DNA of 64,000 nt from Galbula dea (GCA_013399015.1 VWZX01007382.1:124001-188000), one strand, 5' to 3'; positions 13,746 through 27,560 are shown, counted from the stretch's first letter. Translations and numbers: made by a program. The notes: generated by a model not told the origin, from the letters alone.

Positions 13746-16700
13746 GGGGTGAGAAAGGCAATCCTACAGAGGAGTTAACTGTGTAAACAGTATCATTTTG
13801 GCAAGTCAGTGGGAAAATTAGAAACTTTTCTTCTACATAGCACAATTAATTTAGAGGCTCACTACGAATAAAACATATATTTGAGAATGCCAAGGCAATA
13901 AATTCAGTATTGGTCTGCCTACAGTGAAGTAAATGGATGGGCAGCAAGGGTGAATTTTCTTTTGGTCCAGCTCACAGTAAGAGAGTCCCTAATCAGATAG
14001 TTATTTGGTAGAGAGTCCATTTTCATTTATCTTTCTGTTCTTCTCTCATTCTTCTCTTCCATTTCTGCAGTTAATTTTATTCAGTCTTTCTGCAAGAGCT
14101 CTACAGAGAAAGAGTAATGAAGCTGCTGGTATCCTGTTAATTTAACTCCCTTCCTTTATTAATTGTCCCTGGATTGCTCCAGTTCCTCTACATTGCCAAC
14201 ACTATAAAAGAAATCATAGGCATAACTGTCCTACAACAACAATTAGTGTAGAAAGCTGGAGGGTAAATCCTTCTAGAAAGAAAGTTTTACAAGAGGAGAT
14301 ACATATATGTGGTACAGAATTCTAGATGCGTAGGAAGTTGCTGTTTCTGTTTTTAAAGCTGGTCTGTAAAGCTTCATGATAGCTCTTGTCATGTTCATGT
14401 TTGTTTGTCTATCATCATAATTTTTTTAATTACTTTCATATTCCCTTTCCTCTGCCCCATCAGTATTCAAATATTTTGAGCAACCTCTTTGCAACTCTGT
14501 TTCTTGTCTTTTCTACTTTCTCATTTTCATTAACAGCTAATTATTGTGAGTTTTGCTTTCATCTGGAAAGCGACCCAAGTGTCTTTCATAGTGTGACAAA
14601 GTGGTTTCTTTTCTTTAGGAGAATCTCATTTTTTTTCTTTTCAGTCTCTTTTCTCAAAGTACCTGAAACAGTCAATTTTTTTCCCAGCATTATACAAGTC
14701 CCACTGTTTGTCCTCTTCCAACAACTCCCTTTTCCAGTCTTCTTTCTAGGCACTTTGCCCCTTTTCACCACTCTTTGTCACCTCCCCAGCACTCCCTGCT
14801 GTACTCCAGTTCCTGTCCCATTACTGCCAGGATTGGTGCAGTAGAAAGAGCACCAAAAATCCCCATGAGGTTTGGTCAAGTATCATAAAGTCTTCATCAG
14901 CCAGAAGCAGCTGCTGCAGGGCGCTTAGTCCCTACATCACAGCTTGGGGAACATATGCACTTACTGCAGATCAGATTTCCTGAGAAAATGGACTCAGACA
15001 AGTCTTTATGGAGTGCACATTAACTGAGCTACCACAGTGATTTATAACCTTCTCAAAAATGGTCTATTGTCAGGAGACAAGAAAATAAATTTCTGACACG
15101 AGGGCATTGCCCTGCCAAATATCAACTTACATCTCTAAAGCAGAAAAGCAATAGGGAATTTTTTGTAATATGGACTAAACTATATTTTTCATTCTTCTTA
15201 TTCTCAGAAATTTATCTCACTGATTTTTGAAGTACTGCTGGAATTGTTTACATTTCTGTGCTGCTTTGACAACAAAGAAGTATAGCAACCTCCCCAGCTT
15301 TCCAGGCAGCATAAAAATGGTTCCTGTGCACCGATCTGGTTACATCAAATGCTCTTCCTGACTTCTTGGTCCCTGGCTGACATACACTAGTTTCTCGAGG
15401 CTGGTGCCAGCCTGCCTAATGTAAGCTGGTATGTACTGCAGCTCTCTCCAGCTGAGAAATGCAGACAGGGAGAACAATCTATTTTGCAGGGAGACCAGGA
15501 AGCTTTCCTAGACTGGATCATCTTCTTACTATCTTCTCTCTCAGATTGTCTCTTACATTGTAGGAAGCACTGCCACGTTCACCATGAGAAGCAAAGAAAG
15601 ATAAAGTATGGAACAGCATTCACTCACACCATGGAGTCAGGTTGTGGCAGCCAGGATGGGGAACTTCTGTGTGATCAGCAAGGTGGCAGCAGAAAGGTCT
15701 CCATGGCTCCCTGGTGCTGATAGCTGCTCTTCCAAAGTTCAGCTGAATGGAAGGGCCTCTTCAGTGAAGTACACTCTGACCTGTGTGTTTGCATTAGCTA
15801 AAGGAGGCTCTTGAGATCACCATGAAGAACCAGATTGTTGCCCAAAGCGATATTGAACCAAACTGGGGTGGCGACATTCACTAGTGTGCCACTACAGCAC
15901 AAGATTTGTAATTCATCCCTACCACACCACTTCCAGCTCTGCTCTGTTAAGAGTTTTGCTCTGCTATACTCTAGTCTTGTCTTTTCACCTTTATGGCTTC
16001 TGAAACTGGGAATGGGTGTCTTCCTCCACAATTATTCCTCTTTTCTTCTTATCATCAGACTTTATCAGCCTCTTGTACTCACTTACAAAGCATCTCTCTC
16101 CTTCACAGAGACACGGTTCCTCACGACATCCCATCACTTCAACAAAATCACTTAACATTCCAACTCTTACAGTCATTTATAAAGAGAAGTAACATTAGGA
16201 AATAACTGTCTGGTTATTTATTGATGCATCTTAGGACCAGGGAAAAATTAGTATGAGCACTCCAATGCTGCTTTTTGTGTGTCATCAACAATTTGTTTAC
16301 AAAACTTGGATACATGACTCTAGCTGTGACAGAGAAAAGGAAGAAAGTATGGCAACATCCTCCAGTGTCCCACCAGAGGGTATACAACTCACAAGTTGAA
16401 GTACTGAGGAATGGAGTGCCTGTATGTAAACCATAAACTACCTAAGCTCACTAATGGCTGAAAGATTATTAAATTCTAAGGCTGTGTCCTAGGCCTGAGG
16501 ACAGATCACTGAATCCATAGATACTATTTTTTAATTTGGGTGTTATTCCCAAGTCACCCCCTCTATTAACTCTGAAAGCTTCTTCCTGCCTCCAACCTTA
16601 TTCTATCCCCCCAGCACAAGAAACTAACCACCTCAGGTCCCCAACCCCCCCTGCACCTTGCAGAAAGCTTGGCTTTGCTCACACCTTCAGTTCTGAGCAA

Positions 16701-17849
16701 CAGAGAGGACAGCTGGCCATCTCACAGATAGTAATGCCCAGAAGAAGCAGCAAATTAATTTTTGCCCTTCTTCCATTGCTTCTTATTTTCCAGGACAAGT
16801 ATATGGATTTGACCATGGTTTGAGTCTAACCCTAATCTGCAGGGCTCTGAAGCCATTAATTCCTGCTGCCTGCCTGCCTGCCAGCTCCCAGCAGCACCAG
16901 CACACAGCAGAAGGCTCCAAATGTTTTGCTTGCTGTCAGCAAAAGCAGAAAAATCTTCTGGGGAATATTAGTGCTGCTGTAGGTGAGAAGGCAACAGATG
17001 GAAAATAGATTTAGAAGCTCTGGGGGCATCCATAATGCTCCAGGGACTGCAGATGGCTGGGAATGATCACAGTGAAAAAGCAGTAGTAAAATTATTCAGG
17101 GCCTCTTACCTTACTAGAGCCAAAAGAGCGACTTGGCCACCTTGTAAACAATGCCCATGACAGATGGTCAACTAGCTATCTACTTAGAAATTGTTAATCC
17201 AGGGAAATATTATGGCAAACCTTGAATTCTGCTAATCCACAAATTCTAAGCCTACACAAAAGATAAACAGTAAGGTTCATTCAGAAACCAAAGAGCATAA
17301 ATAAAACCTACATATCTGTAGAGATGAATTAGTACTTCCTTACCCTTATCTAATCTGGCTCATTAGAAGAACAAGAAAAATATGATAGTTGATTTTTTAA
17401 ATTACTTTCTCTGTTACATTGACCTTGATTTTGAAAAGAATGCATAAATTCTTGAAGAACCATGTTGCATTCAATCTTCTACTACATTTATAAAGAGTGG
17501 GAGAAATGTTCTTGAATCTCCATTTTAAATTCTGCTTTTATTAAAAGATCACAGACAGAAGTGTTACATTTTGTTGCAAGGTTTCACAGCTGGGCTACAA
17601 TTAGTGGAAGATACAGAAGGTGGTAAGAGAGCAGGAGACAGCACTCTACTTGCTGAGTTATCCCATCAATTCTAACAGGCTGACATGCAGAACAGGACAG
17701 CAGATAAGAAAGGTACGAGAAATAGACCCTGAAAAAATATTCGGCCTCATATTTCTACACTTGAAGAACATTTTAATTTTTTATCATAAAAATCAAGCAA
17801 TACAACTTTGTCACTAGTTACATGAGTACCTGATAACTAGTTGCTGTTC

Positions 17850-17899
17850 TCAGTGGCTCAGAAAATCCTTCCACCCTGGGCTATTCTATGATTCTGTGA
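17850..17899 (+). mobile_element. Degraded CR1 LINE 3' tail
   Basis: The sequence 'aaaatccttccaccctggg' followed by CTATTCTATGATTCTGTGA matches the usual CR1 ending (CCTTCCAACCC followed by ATTCTATG repeats). The body upstream is not recognisable, so this is either a very short insertion or an old, diverged copy. Confidence 0.7.
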
Positions 17900-18767
17900 A
17901 GTTTCTAAACCCGCAAACAATTTCAACAACAAAATGGAAATGACAGACAAAAGCATTGTATCATGATGGAAAACTATTCTTATCTTGCAGAGTTTCACTT
18001 CTCCAAACTCAGATATGTTCTGTGTTCTTTTGTGAGTGGAGATGCAAGAATTCCACTCAGAAAATGAATATAATGGTTTTAGTAGTTAGGTCAGAGTAAA
18101 GAATTTAAACACAAGTTTAGATTCACCTAATACAGTAGGAATATGTCAGAAAAAACTATAAATCTATCCTACCTCTACAGATTACTCCTGCACATAGCTG
18201 TTTACAAGGAAGGTAGTAGGTCTAAGTCAACTTTAGATTTGTACCAGCAGAATTATAGTGGCTGAACACCATAAAATGAATAAATAAAAATGAAGACAAA
18301 ATCAAATCTACCTAATCTACTATTTTAACAAGGAGTGGTTATTGTTAGCAAACCTGAAATGTAGCATTTGGTAGAAGATGAGATCTCAGGAGTTATTTCA
18401 AAGTTTAGCTAAAAAGACATACTTAGACAGAGTTCATGCTTACAGTCCATCTTCCTAGCCATCATTCTAACTCTCCACAATTGTATCTGAGCACCTAATA
18501 CAGACAAAGTCATCCAAAGAATATATCCTTATCTCTTGAGGGCATTGTACCTAATTTGCAGGTAAAAAGATGAAAAACTGACTGATGAGTGACTTGTCAA
18601 AAGAGATACAAAGAATATATTTTTTGATGCCTGGAGTAAAAACCTTGCTGCCTTACCTATCAGCTCCTTCACCATGTAGTGGTTAATAAGGAATTAAATA
18701 ACACATGTAGCAAAATTTTATTTTCTCATATTGCTTAAATAATTTACAAAGTAAGTAACATAGCAAA

Positions 18768-18900
18768 GTATCATAGAAGCAGGCATTTGGGGTCAGACCA
18801 TAGGTCTATCTAGCCCAGTATACTACCTCCAGCAGTGGCTGAAAATAGGTGTTGAGAAGTGTTGCACCCAGAAGGGTTCAGATCATTGGAAAAGTTCAGA
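18768..18900 (+). repeat. Diverged interspersed repeat of uncertain family
   Basis: The words 'ggggtcagaccata', 'ggtctatctagcccagtat' and 'ctccagcagtggc' resemble an interspersed repeat seen in reptile and bird genomes (typical form: GGTCCATCTAGCCCAGTATCC followed by an AGTGGCC block). I cannot say from the sequence alone whether it is SINE-like or an old CR1 subfamily. A preceding TATCATAGAA may be part of the element. Confidence 0.5.
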
Positions 18901-21900
18901 CTCGAAAGTGCAAATAACCTTCTACTCGGCACATTTTCTTATCTCATTTCCTTAAACTGATGTCAAAGCTACGTGGAAAAACACTGTCTATGGACTAGCT
19001 ATGGCAATTCAGCTGTAGGACAAACATGAGCTACATAGACTACTGCTAGCAGTCCAGATAACTTCCAAACATCTTCCAGCATCTTTTCCAGTCTACTGAA
19101 CTCCTAACTCCACCAGGTTTTTAGGAATCTGCCAGTCAAAAAAGGCTGGATATTGTTTCTTTAGAGACTTAAGTTTCTTCTTGCTGTGTCTTGTTTGTAG
19201 CTGAGAAAATCCTACCATCTGCTGGAGAGAAGAAAATCTGCTCTGGTACGTGCAGCTGTAACCCTTCATCTTCCTGCACCTCGTGCTTTTGCCTCATTTT
19301 TGTTTCAGTACAGTTTTCTTTTGGTTTAAGTTTAAGATGATTTAATTATCCTACATCTTAGTTATCCTATGGTTAAGTCATTTTGTGTGCATACACATGC
19401 TGATACCTCAAATGTTCACTCTATTCTTTAACTCTCACTACTGTTTCACAGTGAGGCAAACACAGCCTCACTTCATTCATAGTAACTGGAAGCTTCAAAT
19501 GGAAAAAAAATGCTTCCTTCAGCATATTTTTATTACTTTCTGAGTTATAAGATGACTTGATCTGTATGTTTCTGAGAAGTATGCTTTCACACTGCCTAGA
19601 ACAGAATATAAGCAGATTAATCCAATAGTAGTGCTCCAGTAAAGTACAGCTCTTAACACTTTACAGTTCCCCACAAGTTACTTTTAAGAAGCAAGACCAA
19701 GAATCCCACCTGTGCCCTTATCTGGGAACAGAAATGGCTTGAGTCAGCTCTTCAAATCCTGGTCAGTATTACAGGTGGACTGAGCTGTTTGAGCAGAGCA
19801 CTGATCACAGCAGAGATTTTTTCATATTTTGAAGGCCATGTAAACATGAAAACGAAGGGAAGCCCCTGCACTCCATTACCTACTGTGAGGTTTCCCCACT
19901 ATTTCTTCCTAAAGCACACACCAAATGCAGTGCTGACTCATGCACTAACTGTCACTAACAGCAAAAGGGATTTTATTCTTTCTACCATGCATAAAGCAAG
20001 GAAATTGAAAGCAATGTGATCTCTATTTTGAACACTGTTATTCTGCTTTGCATGTCTGCAGTAACACCATCAAAAGAAACAGAATGATTTATGGCCTAAT
20101 ATATACCTATCTGCATTATGAAACTGTAAAATAAAAAAGAGCACATAAGAATCCAGGAAAGCAGCAAAAGTATATTTGATCTCATATATTACTTATCTCT
20201 TCAACTACATAAAACAGTACATTTTGCTCTGCATTCTGTGCATCTTATACCTAGAATAATAACACAAAATCATGTCAAAGGACCTTTGTTTAACAATCCA
20301 AAATCCTTTTCATGAAAAGTTGAAAATCCATCCAGCCCACAAACAAAATAATAAAAATAAAAAAAATAATAATAAAGATGTATTCTTCAGTATATCCAAA
20401 GACTGAATAATCTAAGTCTGCCATATGATATAAACGTTAGTTTTAATATAACAGTGTGTTGATGTATAAGAACTGGAATATATTAATCAAATGAGATCTT
20501 CTCAGTGCTCACAAGTATTTTAAGATGCTTTCTGTTCATCCACAGAATGAAATTTATGACTGCCTTCCCAAAAAGTAGTATCCCAATACCTACCTTTTTA
20601 CATGGGAAAAGTAGAAAGGATAAAAAGAGTATAAGGAGAAATCCCATGGCATCCAGACAAGGGTAAAATCCTGACCCCACTCAATTTAATCTGAAGTTTG
20701 CCAGGGCTCCTGTTTTAGCACTTTTGGATGGAAAGTTTTGACAACATCCTTTTGTTATCCCTCAGGCCCTGGCCCATGGATCTGGGTAAGCAATATTGTG
20801 TTCTGGACTTAAAACAGAAAGAGGACTTTTGTGCTGCATCCCTCCAGCTCTCGAAAACTACAGGCTAGAAAGCACTGAAATAAATGCAGCAATTTATCAG
20901 ATAGACATTTTTTCCCATAATTCAAATTCAATATACAAAGGGAGGCCCCAGAGCAAAAGCACCTCTTCATTGGTGTAGACAAATCTTCAGTAATGTCTCA
21001 AAAAATCCTGAACAAGCTGAGATGGTCTTGACATTGAAGAAATGAGTTCCAGGATATTTTGTTTAAATCTAGACATTGTGGCATTGAGATGCCAACTTAG
21101 CACAGGCTGGACTTAATGAAGTTGCCTTTACACAAGCAAGAAATAATTGATTAATGTTTTTTAGCTGTTCTATTGAATATAGGCAAGTTTGGTCAAAACA
21201 AGGAATACTGTGCTGGCTTTCTATGTGGGGTTTTGTCTCTCCACCTACCAGGCAGATATTCTTGGTCTTCCCTCTCTTGGAAAATTTTTATTACTAGAAA
21301 TTTGCTTCAGTTATGTTAGCAAAAGACCATAATTCAACAAAATATTTAAGCAGGTTCCAGATGTCTTCCATGTTAGCTACACATGGTTAAATTAAGATTG
21401 GTGGATTCCTATGTGTCTTTCTGTTGTCCATTGGACTTCGTTGTGAAGGAATTCTAAACACTCTGAATTGTTATAAGGACTTAATTTGCATCAGTTTGCC
21501 TCAGGAACGTATAACTCTTTCTGCTTTTATATTAAGGATTTACTAGGTGATTGCACCACATGACCAAAATAGAGTTGGGAAAAAAAATAATCCAAAAAAT
21601 TCTTTAACTCCAACTAAAGTGAAAACATTCAGTGAACTAGATAATTAACACCATTTTCAGTTCCCCTAAAATCTTAAGCCAGTCCTACCCATTGCCATAG
21701 TATGCTTCACCTAAACATGACCAAAACATAACAGCTGTAAACATCACTGATGACTAGAGAGCATTATATACACAGAATTTGGAATGGAGCACAACTGTGA
21801 AATGATTTCTTCTTTAAATCATTTAGAGACATTTCCTAACCAAATGAACACTGTCTAGTAGTCACATGAAAAGTAATTGCTGGACAGTTCTGAAAGCAAT

Positions 21901-24790
21901 TGGTCCTATTACGCACTGACAATCTCTCTTTGAGTAGAATAACACCTTTAATATCAAATACATTCAAAAGCAGTAGTAAAAAATTGGCAAGATTATAGCT
22001 TTCCTGTTTCTCAAAGGAAAAATTACCTATATAGGCAAGCCAGTTACCAAACAATACAGAGACTGATATTGCTGATTAACACAATATAAATATTACACAT
22101 TAGACTTACTCCTATAATTAGCAATAATAGCTAAGAAAGGTCAGTTTGGAACCATCACTGAGGAATTAAACACTATAACCTTCCAGAATTCCTGATTTCC
22201 AGATATCACCTTGACCTCCATGGGTATCGAAATACCATTCATAATGTAGGAGTTTCTTCCAGGAGGAAGCAACACTTTTTTGTCCTGTCCATAAACTTCA
22301 TGGACCACCCTAGCAGCAAGACCATGTACCAGCATCACTTGACTTACGTATACTACTGGAAACTTATAAAAAGGTTTTTGCTTTAATCTCATAGTTAGAT
22401 GATTTAACTATGAATCTCACTGCATTACACTTTTTGGAAAGACTCTCTATTGAAACTAAACAATAATTTAATTTTATGGCCTATTCCTAGACTCTAATTT
22501 GTTCAAAAGTTTGTGTTTTCATAGCAACACCTGACCAGTCTCCCAGTTGTGCAAGAGTGACTTCTTTTCCAGTTTGTGTTGCTACTTTCCATACTTTATT
22601 TATGCATAGGAAATTTAATCACAGAGGAAGATTTGAAGCATCATAACTATAACTACCAGAAAGCTTTCACATTCATTTCAATAGTATCCTTAATTGTATG
22701 TTCTCTATCACATTAACTTTAACCCTTTAACTAAAACCCGCAGAAGCCACTGACAACACTTCTGTTTTTCAAACTAGATAAGTAAGACAGATTATATCCC
22801 TACCTTAGAGATGCATTTAGATTGCATCTTCATACTTACTAAGTATGCTAAAAATAAAGACATATCACATTGACCTCCTCCTATTTAGAAAGTTCCTCAG
22901 GTAGAGGAAAGTAGGGTAAGTTGATAAGATTTGTTCTGATTTATTAACACTAGCTGTTGCTCATTACTTTATCTTTTAGTGCTTACGCACAGGTTATTTA
23001 TCCCTATCTATTTCTGGGACGGGAAAGTAAGCTAAGTGTAATTTCCTTGCTTGTTTTCTTCTCTCCTTTCATCCTTTCAAAGATGGCCACTGTGATTTCC
23101 ATTTTGCAGGCCTCTAGAATTTCCCTCATCCTTGTATATTCTCTTCAGAATTCCTGAGCTGTGGCTCATGGACAAGTGTCGTGATGACTCTACTCAGACA
23201 GATAAAATCTACAAGGAAAAGACAGTTCAGATATTTCATGAGACATAAATGCAAAGCCATCTAGGCAACTTCCAACTAGATTTGTAGACAGCAAGGTTAC
23301 AGCAGAGAGGAATGACAAGAAGTTCCCTGTAGCTGGGGCAACAATGAGTATACACATCATATTTCATTTGTGATATTTATAGCTATTAAATGTATACTGA
23401 AGTGAAGGGCATAGCTCTCTCAGCTTATCAAATCAGCCTGTCAAAGTCCAGTTGTGAGATACTGTATTAAGAAGGTAACAAAAACATCATGATGAATGAA
23501 AAATATCATTATGTAACATGGAAAGGATCTAAAACCACATGGTATGGGGTTTTTTACATAGTTTTCTATGCATCGGGCTTTCTTATGACAGAACTGAAGT
23601 GTCAGATAACACAGGAGCTGTGTGGTACAAGAGCTAAAATAGAGAAAATTGCCTGAGTTGCCTTTTCCTGATTAGAAAGTGTTTCATAAGCTTCTGACAG
23701 GCTGGAGATCACATAATCACAACACACATTTGCAGAGGTGGATGAAGGCTTGACTCAACTGTGCCACCAGTAAGTAAAGATCTTAACAAGGCTGAGAGAT
23801 GCTGTGTGTTGAATTAATGAAAGCTTGACTATGAGAGAAAAATCAAATGTGACAGTAGACTTTTCCTGACAAATATGTAAGTTTTGTTTTCACTAATGAT
23901 GTGCTAGAGACCAAGCATTTACAAGCTAAGTGAACTTAGCTATCTATCAAGAAAATTAAGGAACTGAGGCACAGTCATCCTGTTAAGATGAAGACTGGAT
24001 ATAGAATATGATTTGCGGATTATGCATTAAGGACATACAATATAAAGACATAAAAACTACATACAGTAAGAGTAAGGGTATGAATCAAGCTAGCAATCAA
24101 GGGTCAGGAGGGAGGCTTATAGGAAGACTCAAGGTTTAATTTGGAACCTGCTAAGGATGAATTGCAGTTGCTGCTTCAACTATAACCTTGATCTCAAAAT
24201 CTAGTCACGAGGGTACTATATTCATAGCTGTCATGGTCTTGCTGAATGGGCTTGCTTAGCCAGCAACTGATAATAGGTCTGAGAGAAAGGAAGACCTGGA
24301 CTCACTCTGAGTTAAAATGCACTTGCTTTTGTACAAATTTAGGCCATAGAATGGTATCACATCTGATACAGTAGACAGCTATTGAAAAAAACAGGGGGAA
24401 AGGATCACTCGAGGGAACAAAAAGAACCACAAAAGGATACTGAGAGCTTTGATACAAAGCCTATTACGGAGCATACAATGAACAATCTGCAAACCTACGG
24501 GGGAGGATTTTCCCCTTTATTATGAGTGCATGCATAATTGTGGTTTAATCTTCCCAGGAATAAGATGATTTGTAGCTTAAGAATTGGTTGTGCTGTAGTA
24601 TATCTCGGACTGACATCTAAACTGTTAATGTAATTTGTCAAAAGGAGTGCTAATTAATCTTATTTGCAATAAATCCATGTTTTGGTTAGCTATTGCTGTC
24701 CGTTTTGTGGGTGCCTTTGAGATATTTTTAGTGTAGTCGGCAGGATGTTGATAGCTTTCTGTGAAAGCACAACTTTGCACCTTCTCCCCC
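18901..24790. other. Non-coding flank, no gene recognised
   Basis: This is AT-rich sequence without a recognisable exon or element. One open frame on the minus strand (22,141-22,392, 83 codons) has a more balanced amino-acid composition than its neighbours and is treated among the findings. An AATA-rich low-complexity run sits at about 20,340-20,380. Confidence 0.55.
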
Positions 24791-24794
24791 AGAG

Positions 24795-24910
24795 TGTTGT
24801 CTACCTAGACTTTAGTAAAGCATTTGACACTGTTTCTCACAGCATTCTCCTGGAGAAACTGGCTGCTTATGTCTTGAATGGGCATATGCTTCACTGGATA
24901 AAAAAAACTG
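24795..24910 (+). pseudogene. CR1 LINE reverse-transcriptase fragment
   Basis: An uninterrupted plus-strand reading frame over this part encodes VYLDFSKAFDTVSH and then ILLEKLAAY. This is the motif A region (catalytic Asp in the FD pair) of a CR1-type non-LTR reverse transcriptase, whose usual bird form is YLDFSKAFDTVSHSIL. Similarity stops after the LHWIK segment, where the sequence turns A-rich. The conserved thumb and 3' tail are absent, so this is a dead internal fragment. Neither the initiator Met of the surrounding frame (24,745) nor its stop is native to the element. The element normally copies its own RNA into the genome; this remnant cannot. Confidence 0.88.
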
Positions 24911-26300
24911 GCCAATCTGACCTTCCCAAAATAAAAAAAAATATCTCAAACTTTGGGAGAGCTAATCTGATGGTTCCACTCAAGCCTGGTGCATCTGGTA
25001 TTGGCAGAGAGCCCTATAATAAAGAGTTATGAAATTCATTATTGGCAAAGGTTATTTCAACCCAGGAGAGAGCTGACATTCTATATGACATGAGAATGTT
25101 TTACATCCTTTACGTATGTTTTCCCTTTAATGCAGGGGTGGATGAATTTTTGTTAGTCATTTCCTCACAATACCAAATACTAACACAAAGAGTTCTGAGA
25201 AAACTGACTGCAAAGTTATGCAGCTAAGTGACATGGCAAACAGGTACATTAGGTCTTCTTGTGGACAAGAGCTTCCTTTCAGCAGGATTATTGGATTAAA
25301 ATTCTACTGATACAGCTAAATATAATCTTATCAAGCTCAGGTCACTGTACATAAGAAATGTGAGGTTCTCTACATGGAAGTAGGAGGCTAAAAAGAGAAG
25401 GGAGAAGGAGCTTTTCCAGGACAGCAGAAGGCTGATTTTTAAAGAGGACTTGTCAGACAAGAGGAAAAAAAAACCCCAAAAACACAAAACAAACCCTGCA
25501 AAAATGACAAAACAAATCAGGGCTAAGAATACTTGAATACTGAGGATGCAAAAGAATAAAAATATGCTGGTACTTGAAAAATGCCTGAGTTGAATTAAAA
25601 ACCCTGTAACATCATGTCCTAAATAACTAAATATAATTCAGAAGAGGAGTACTGACATATTTCAGAGAGACAAGCTTAGATTTAAAGGAAGGAGGAACAC
25701 ACATAATGGCATTCTGGAATGCAAATGCCTGAGAGAATGAGTAACTCTAGCACCTTAGGAAATAAAAATGTAACTGTAGAAAAGTAAGTTTCAATATTTT
25801 TTATGTTAGTATCATGAATGACTGATGTAAATTATGGACTACAGTGTACAAAAGTAATTTCATAAGGATAGCATTTGTAACTGTGAATTAATTGATGACA
25901 ATAAAAATTACCATAATATAAACTAGAAATACTGCAGAAATCTGCCACATACATTTTAAACTTGAAATATTGTCGTCTTATTTTTAATTTAAATTAGTAC
26001 AGCCATACTGACTTCAAATCAGAAAATCAAAATATTACTAATAATGTCAGCAGTTCAAATAATTTATTCTAAAATAGCCATGCATTACTAATCTCCATGA
26101 TAAAAAGGTCATTACTAAACATTGTCGTCTACCATGAACAAGGTACTTACAACAACATTTTTAGTTTTAATTAAATTTTTTATTTTACTAATGTCACAAT
26201 GCAGATAATTTTTCTAAAACAACAGAGCAACGCAGTGAGTGAGGAAAGACGTGCTCAGCGCCTGCAGAACTGGCTACTCTGCAAGGAGCGCTCAAGCTCT

Positions 26301-26314
26301 CCCGTAGAGGGCAG
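26301..26314 (+). promoter_or_regulatory. CTCF-like motif
   Basis: CCCGTAGAGGGCAG matches the vertebrate CTCF core CCASYAGRKGGCRS at 13 of 14 positions (the third base is C instead of A). It lies in a short patch (about 26,225-26,360) that is richer in GC and CpG than its surroundings, roughly 4.5 kb upstream of the CpG-island promoter. CTCF sites commonly act as insulators or loop anchors. Occupancy cannot be judged from sequence. Confidence 0.5.
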
Positions 26315-27174
26315 CGGAGGACCTCTGAAACCGTTTTTCTTCCTGTAAGGCGAGGCTAAAACCATTTTAGGCAATCATTTAGCTAAAAAGTCCTGTGCTG
26401 TTCTGCCCAACCCCAGCTGCTTTTTAATTATAACTAAGCTTTGCTAATTATAACTAGGAGCTCAAGTCGGGGGGGTAGGGGTTGTGCAGAAGGCTCCTTG
26501 CTAGGACTGCAGACTTCTTGCTTCAGACTCTGCTGTTGCTTTTAGTCTTTCTCTGTTTTCCTTTACCAGTAAAACCCCATGTGGTATGTATTACCACTAG
26601 ATAATAAGATAACACGTAGCAGGATTACAATGAATAATCCTCTGGTGACCCTGCAAGTATGTTATCTGAGAACAATGCAAATTTCCTTATCTGCTTTTCT
26701 GAACAGAGCTTGTTTGTATTCCTATAGCATCTACCAGCCCTTATAATAGCCTGCAAAGATATGCAAAACCACAAAACAAAACACTCTGCCATTTTGTTGG
26801 TCACCTTGAGCTCTAAAGTACTTTACTTTTTTTTCTGAACACACAACAAAGAACACATAAACTTCGGAAGGAACCCTGATGGCAGCAATGTCATAAGCTC
26901 CCGAAGTCCAGGTGGAAGTTGTTCTTGCCTGCAGCTAAGCCTCATGTCTAGCATACAGCATATAGAACTTCTGCTCACCATTTCACCCTTCCCTTTGCAA
27001 GAGATGAGTCTAGAAGGAGCAACTGTAGGTAACTAAGGTAATGAACTCTTTGTGGTCCTGAGTGCACTAATAAGCATTAATGGCTCTGAGTGGCCACACT
27101 TGCAGCTTCTACACCCTTGGACCTAGAAGCTCTGTTTAAGGTCAGCCCTGGGCCTTTAGTCCTTACATAAGCTG

Positions 27175-27560
27175 TGTTGGAAGAGTACTGCTTTCTGGTT
27201 CAGTTGTGTCTGTGTCATAGCAATTCTTGACCTGGGCCTTAACCTGTGGACTAACTTCCTATTTAATTTCAGCCTGATCTCACTGCTATGGCTCTGCCTT
27301 GGCAGTTGCACTTAATCCTATGACTGAGGGAATTTGCTTCTGGCTTCACATTGGACCTCTCTCTTGATCCTGGTATTGTCTTAAGATCTGGACTCTTGGT
27401 TGAATGTGACCTCTGTCTCCAGGTTTGTCCTGCTTACGTGCTGTGACAGAGGGTCCTGAATGATGAGGTTCCTTGCCCTGCCAGCTGAGTTACCCACTTT
27501 GGTTCCCAGCTCACTTTCCCTTAGGGAATAATCCTGTTCTTGCTGCTCCTTGACAAGCTC
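27175..27560. repeat. Diverged CT- and TTGACCT-rich degenerate repeat (tentative)
   Basis: Related words recur without a strict period, for example CTTGACCTGGGCC, TGGACCTCTC, TTGATCCTGG, ATCTGGACTC and TGTGACCTCTG. This looks like an old degenerate minisatellite or low-complexity expansion. I cannot define a consensus unit by eye. Confidence 0.3.

Larger units (their letters stand above)
9488..17849. other. Non-coding flank, no gene recognised
   Basis: No known exon, RNA gene or full transposon is visible. The stretch contains an A/C-rich simple run (12.9 kb), a short tandem duplication (13.7 kb), and a pyrimidine-rich block near 14.4-14.8 kb that produces a long but low-complexity open frame. 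Several frames of 70-130 codons exist but show no family motif. Confidence 0.55.

Noticed and set aside
14386..14844. 152-codon plus-strand open frame, hydrophobic and Phe/Pro/Leu-rich
   Set aside because: It is a translation of a pyrimidine-rich low-complexity block with runs of Phe; there is no membrane-protein family pattern and no splice or promoter context.
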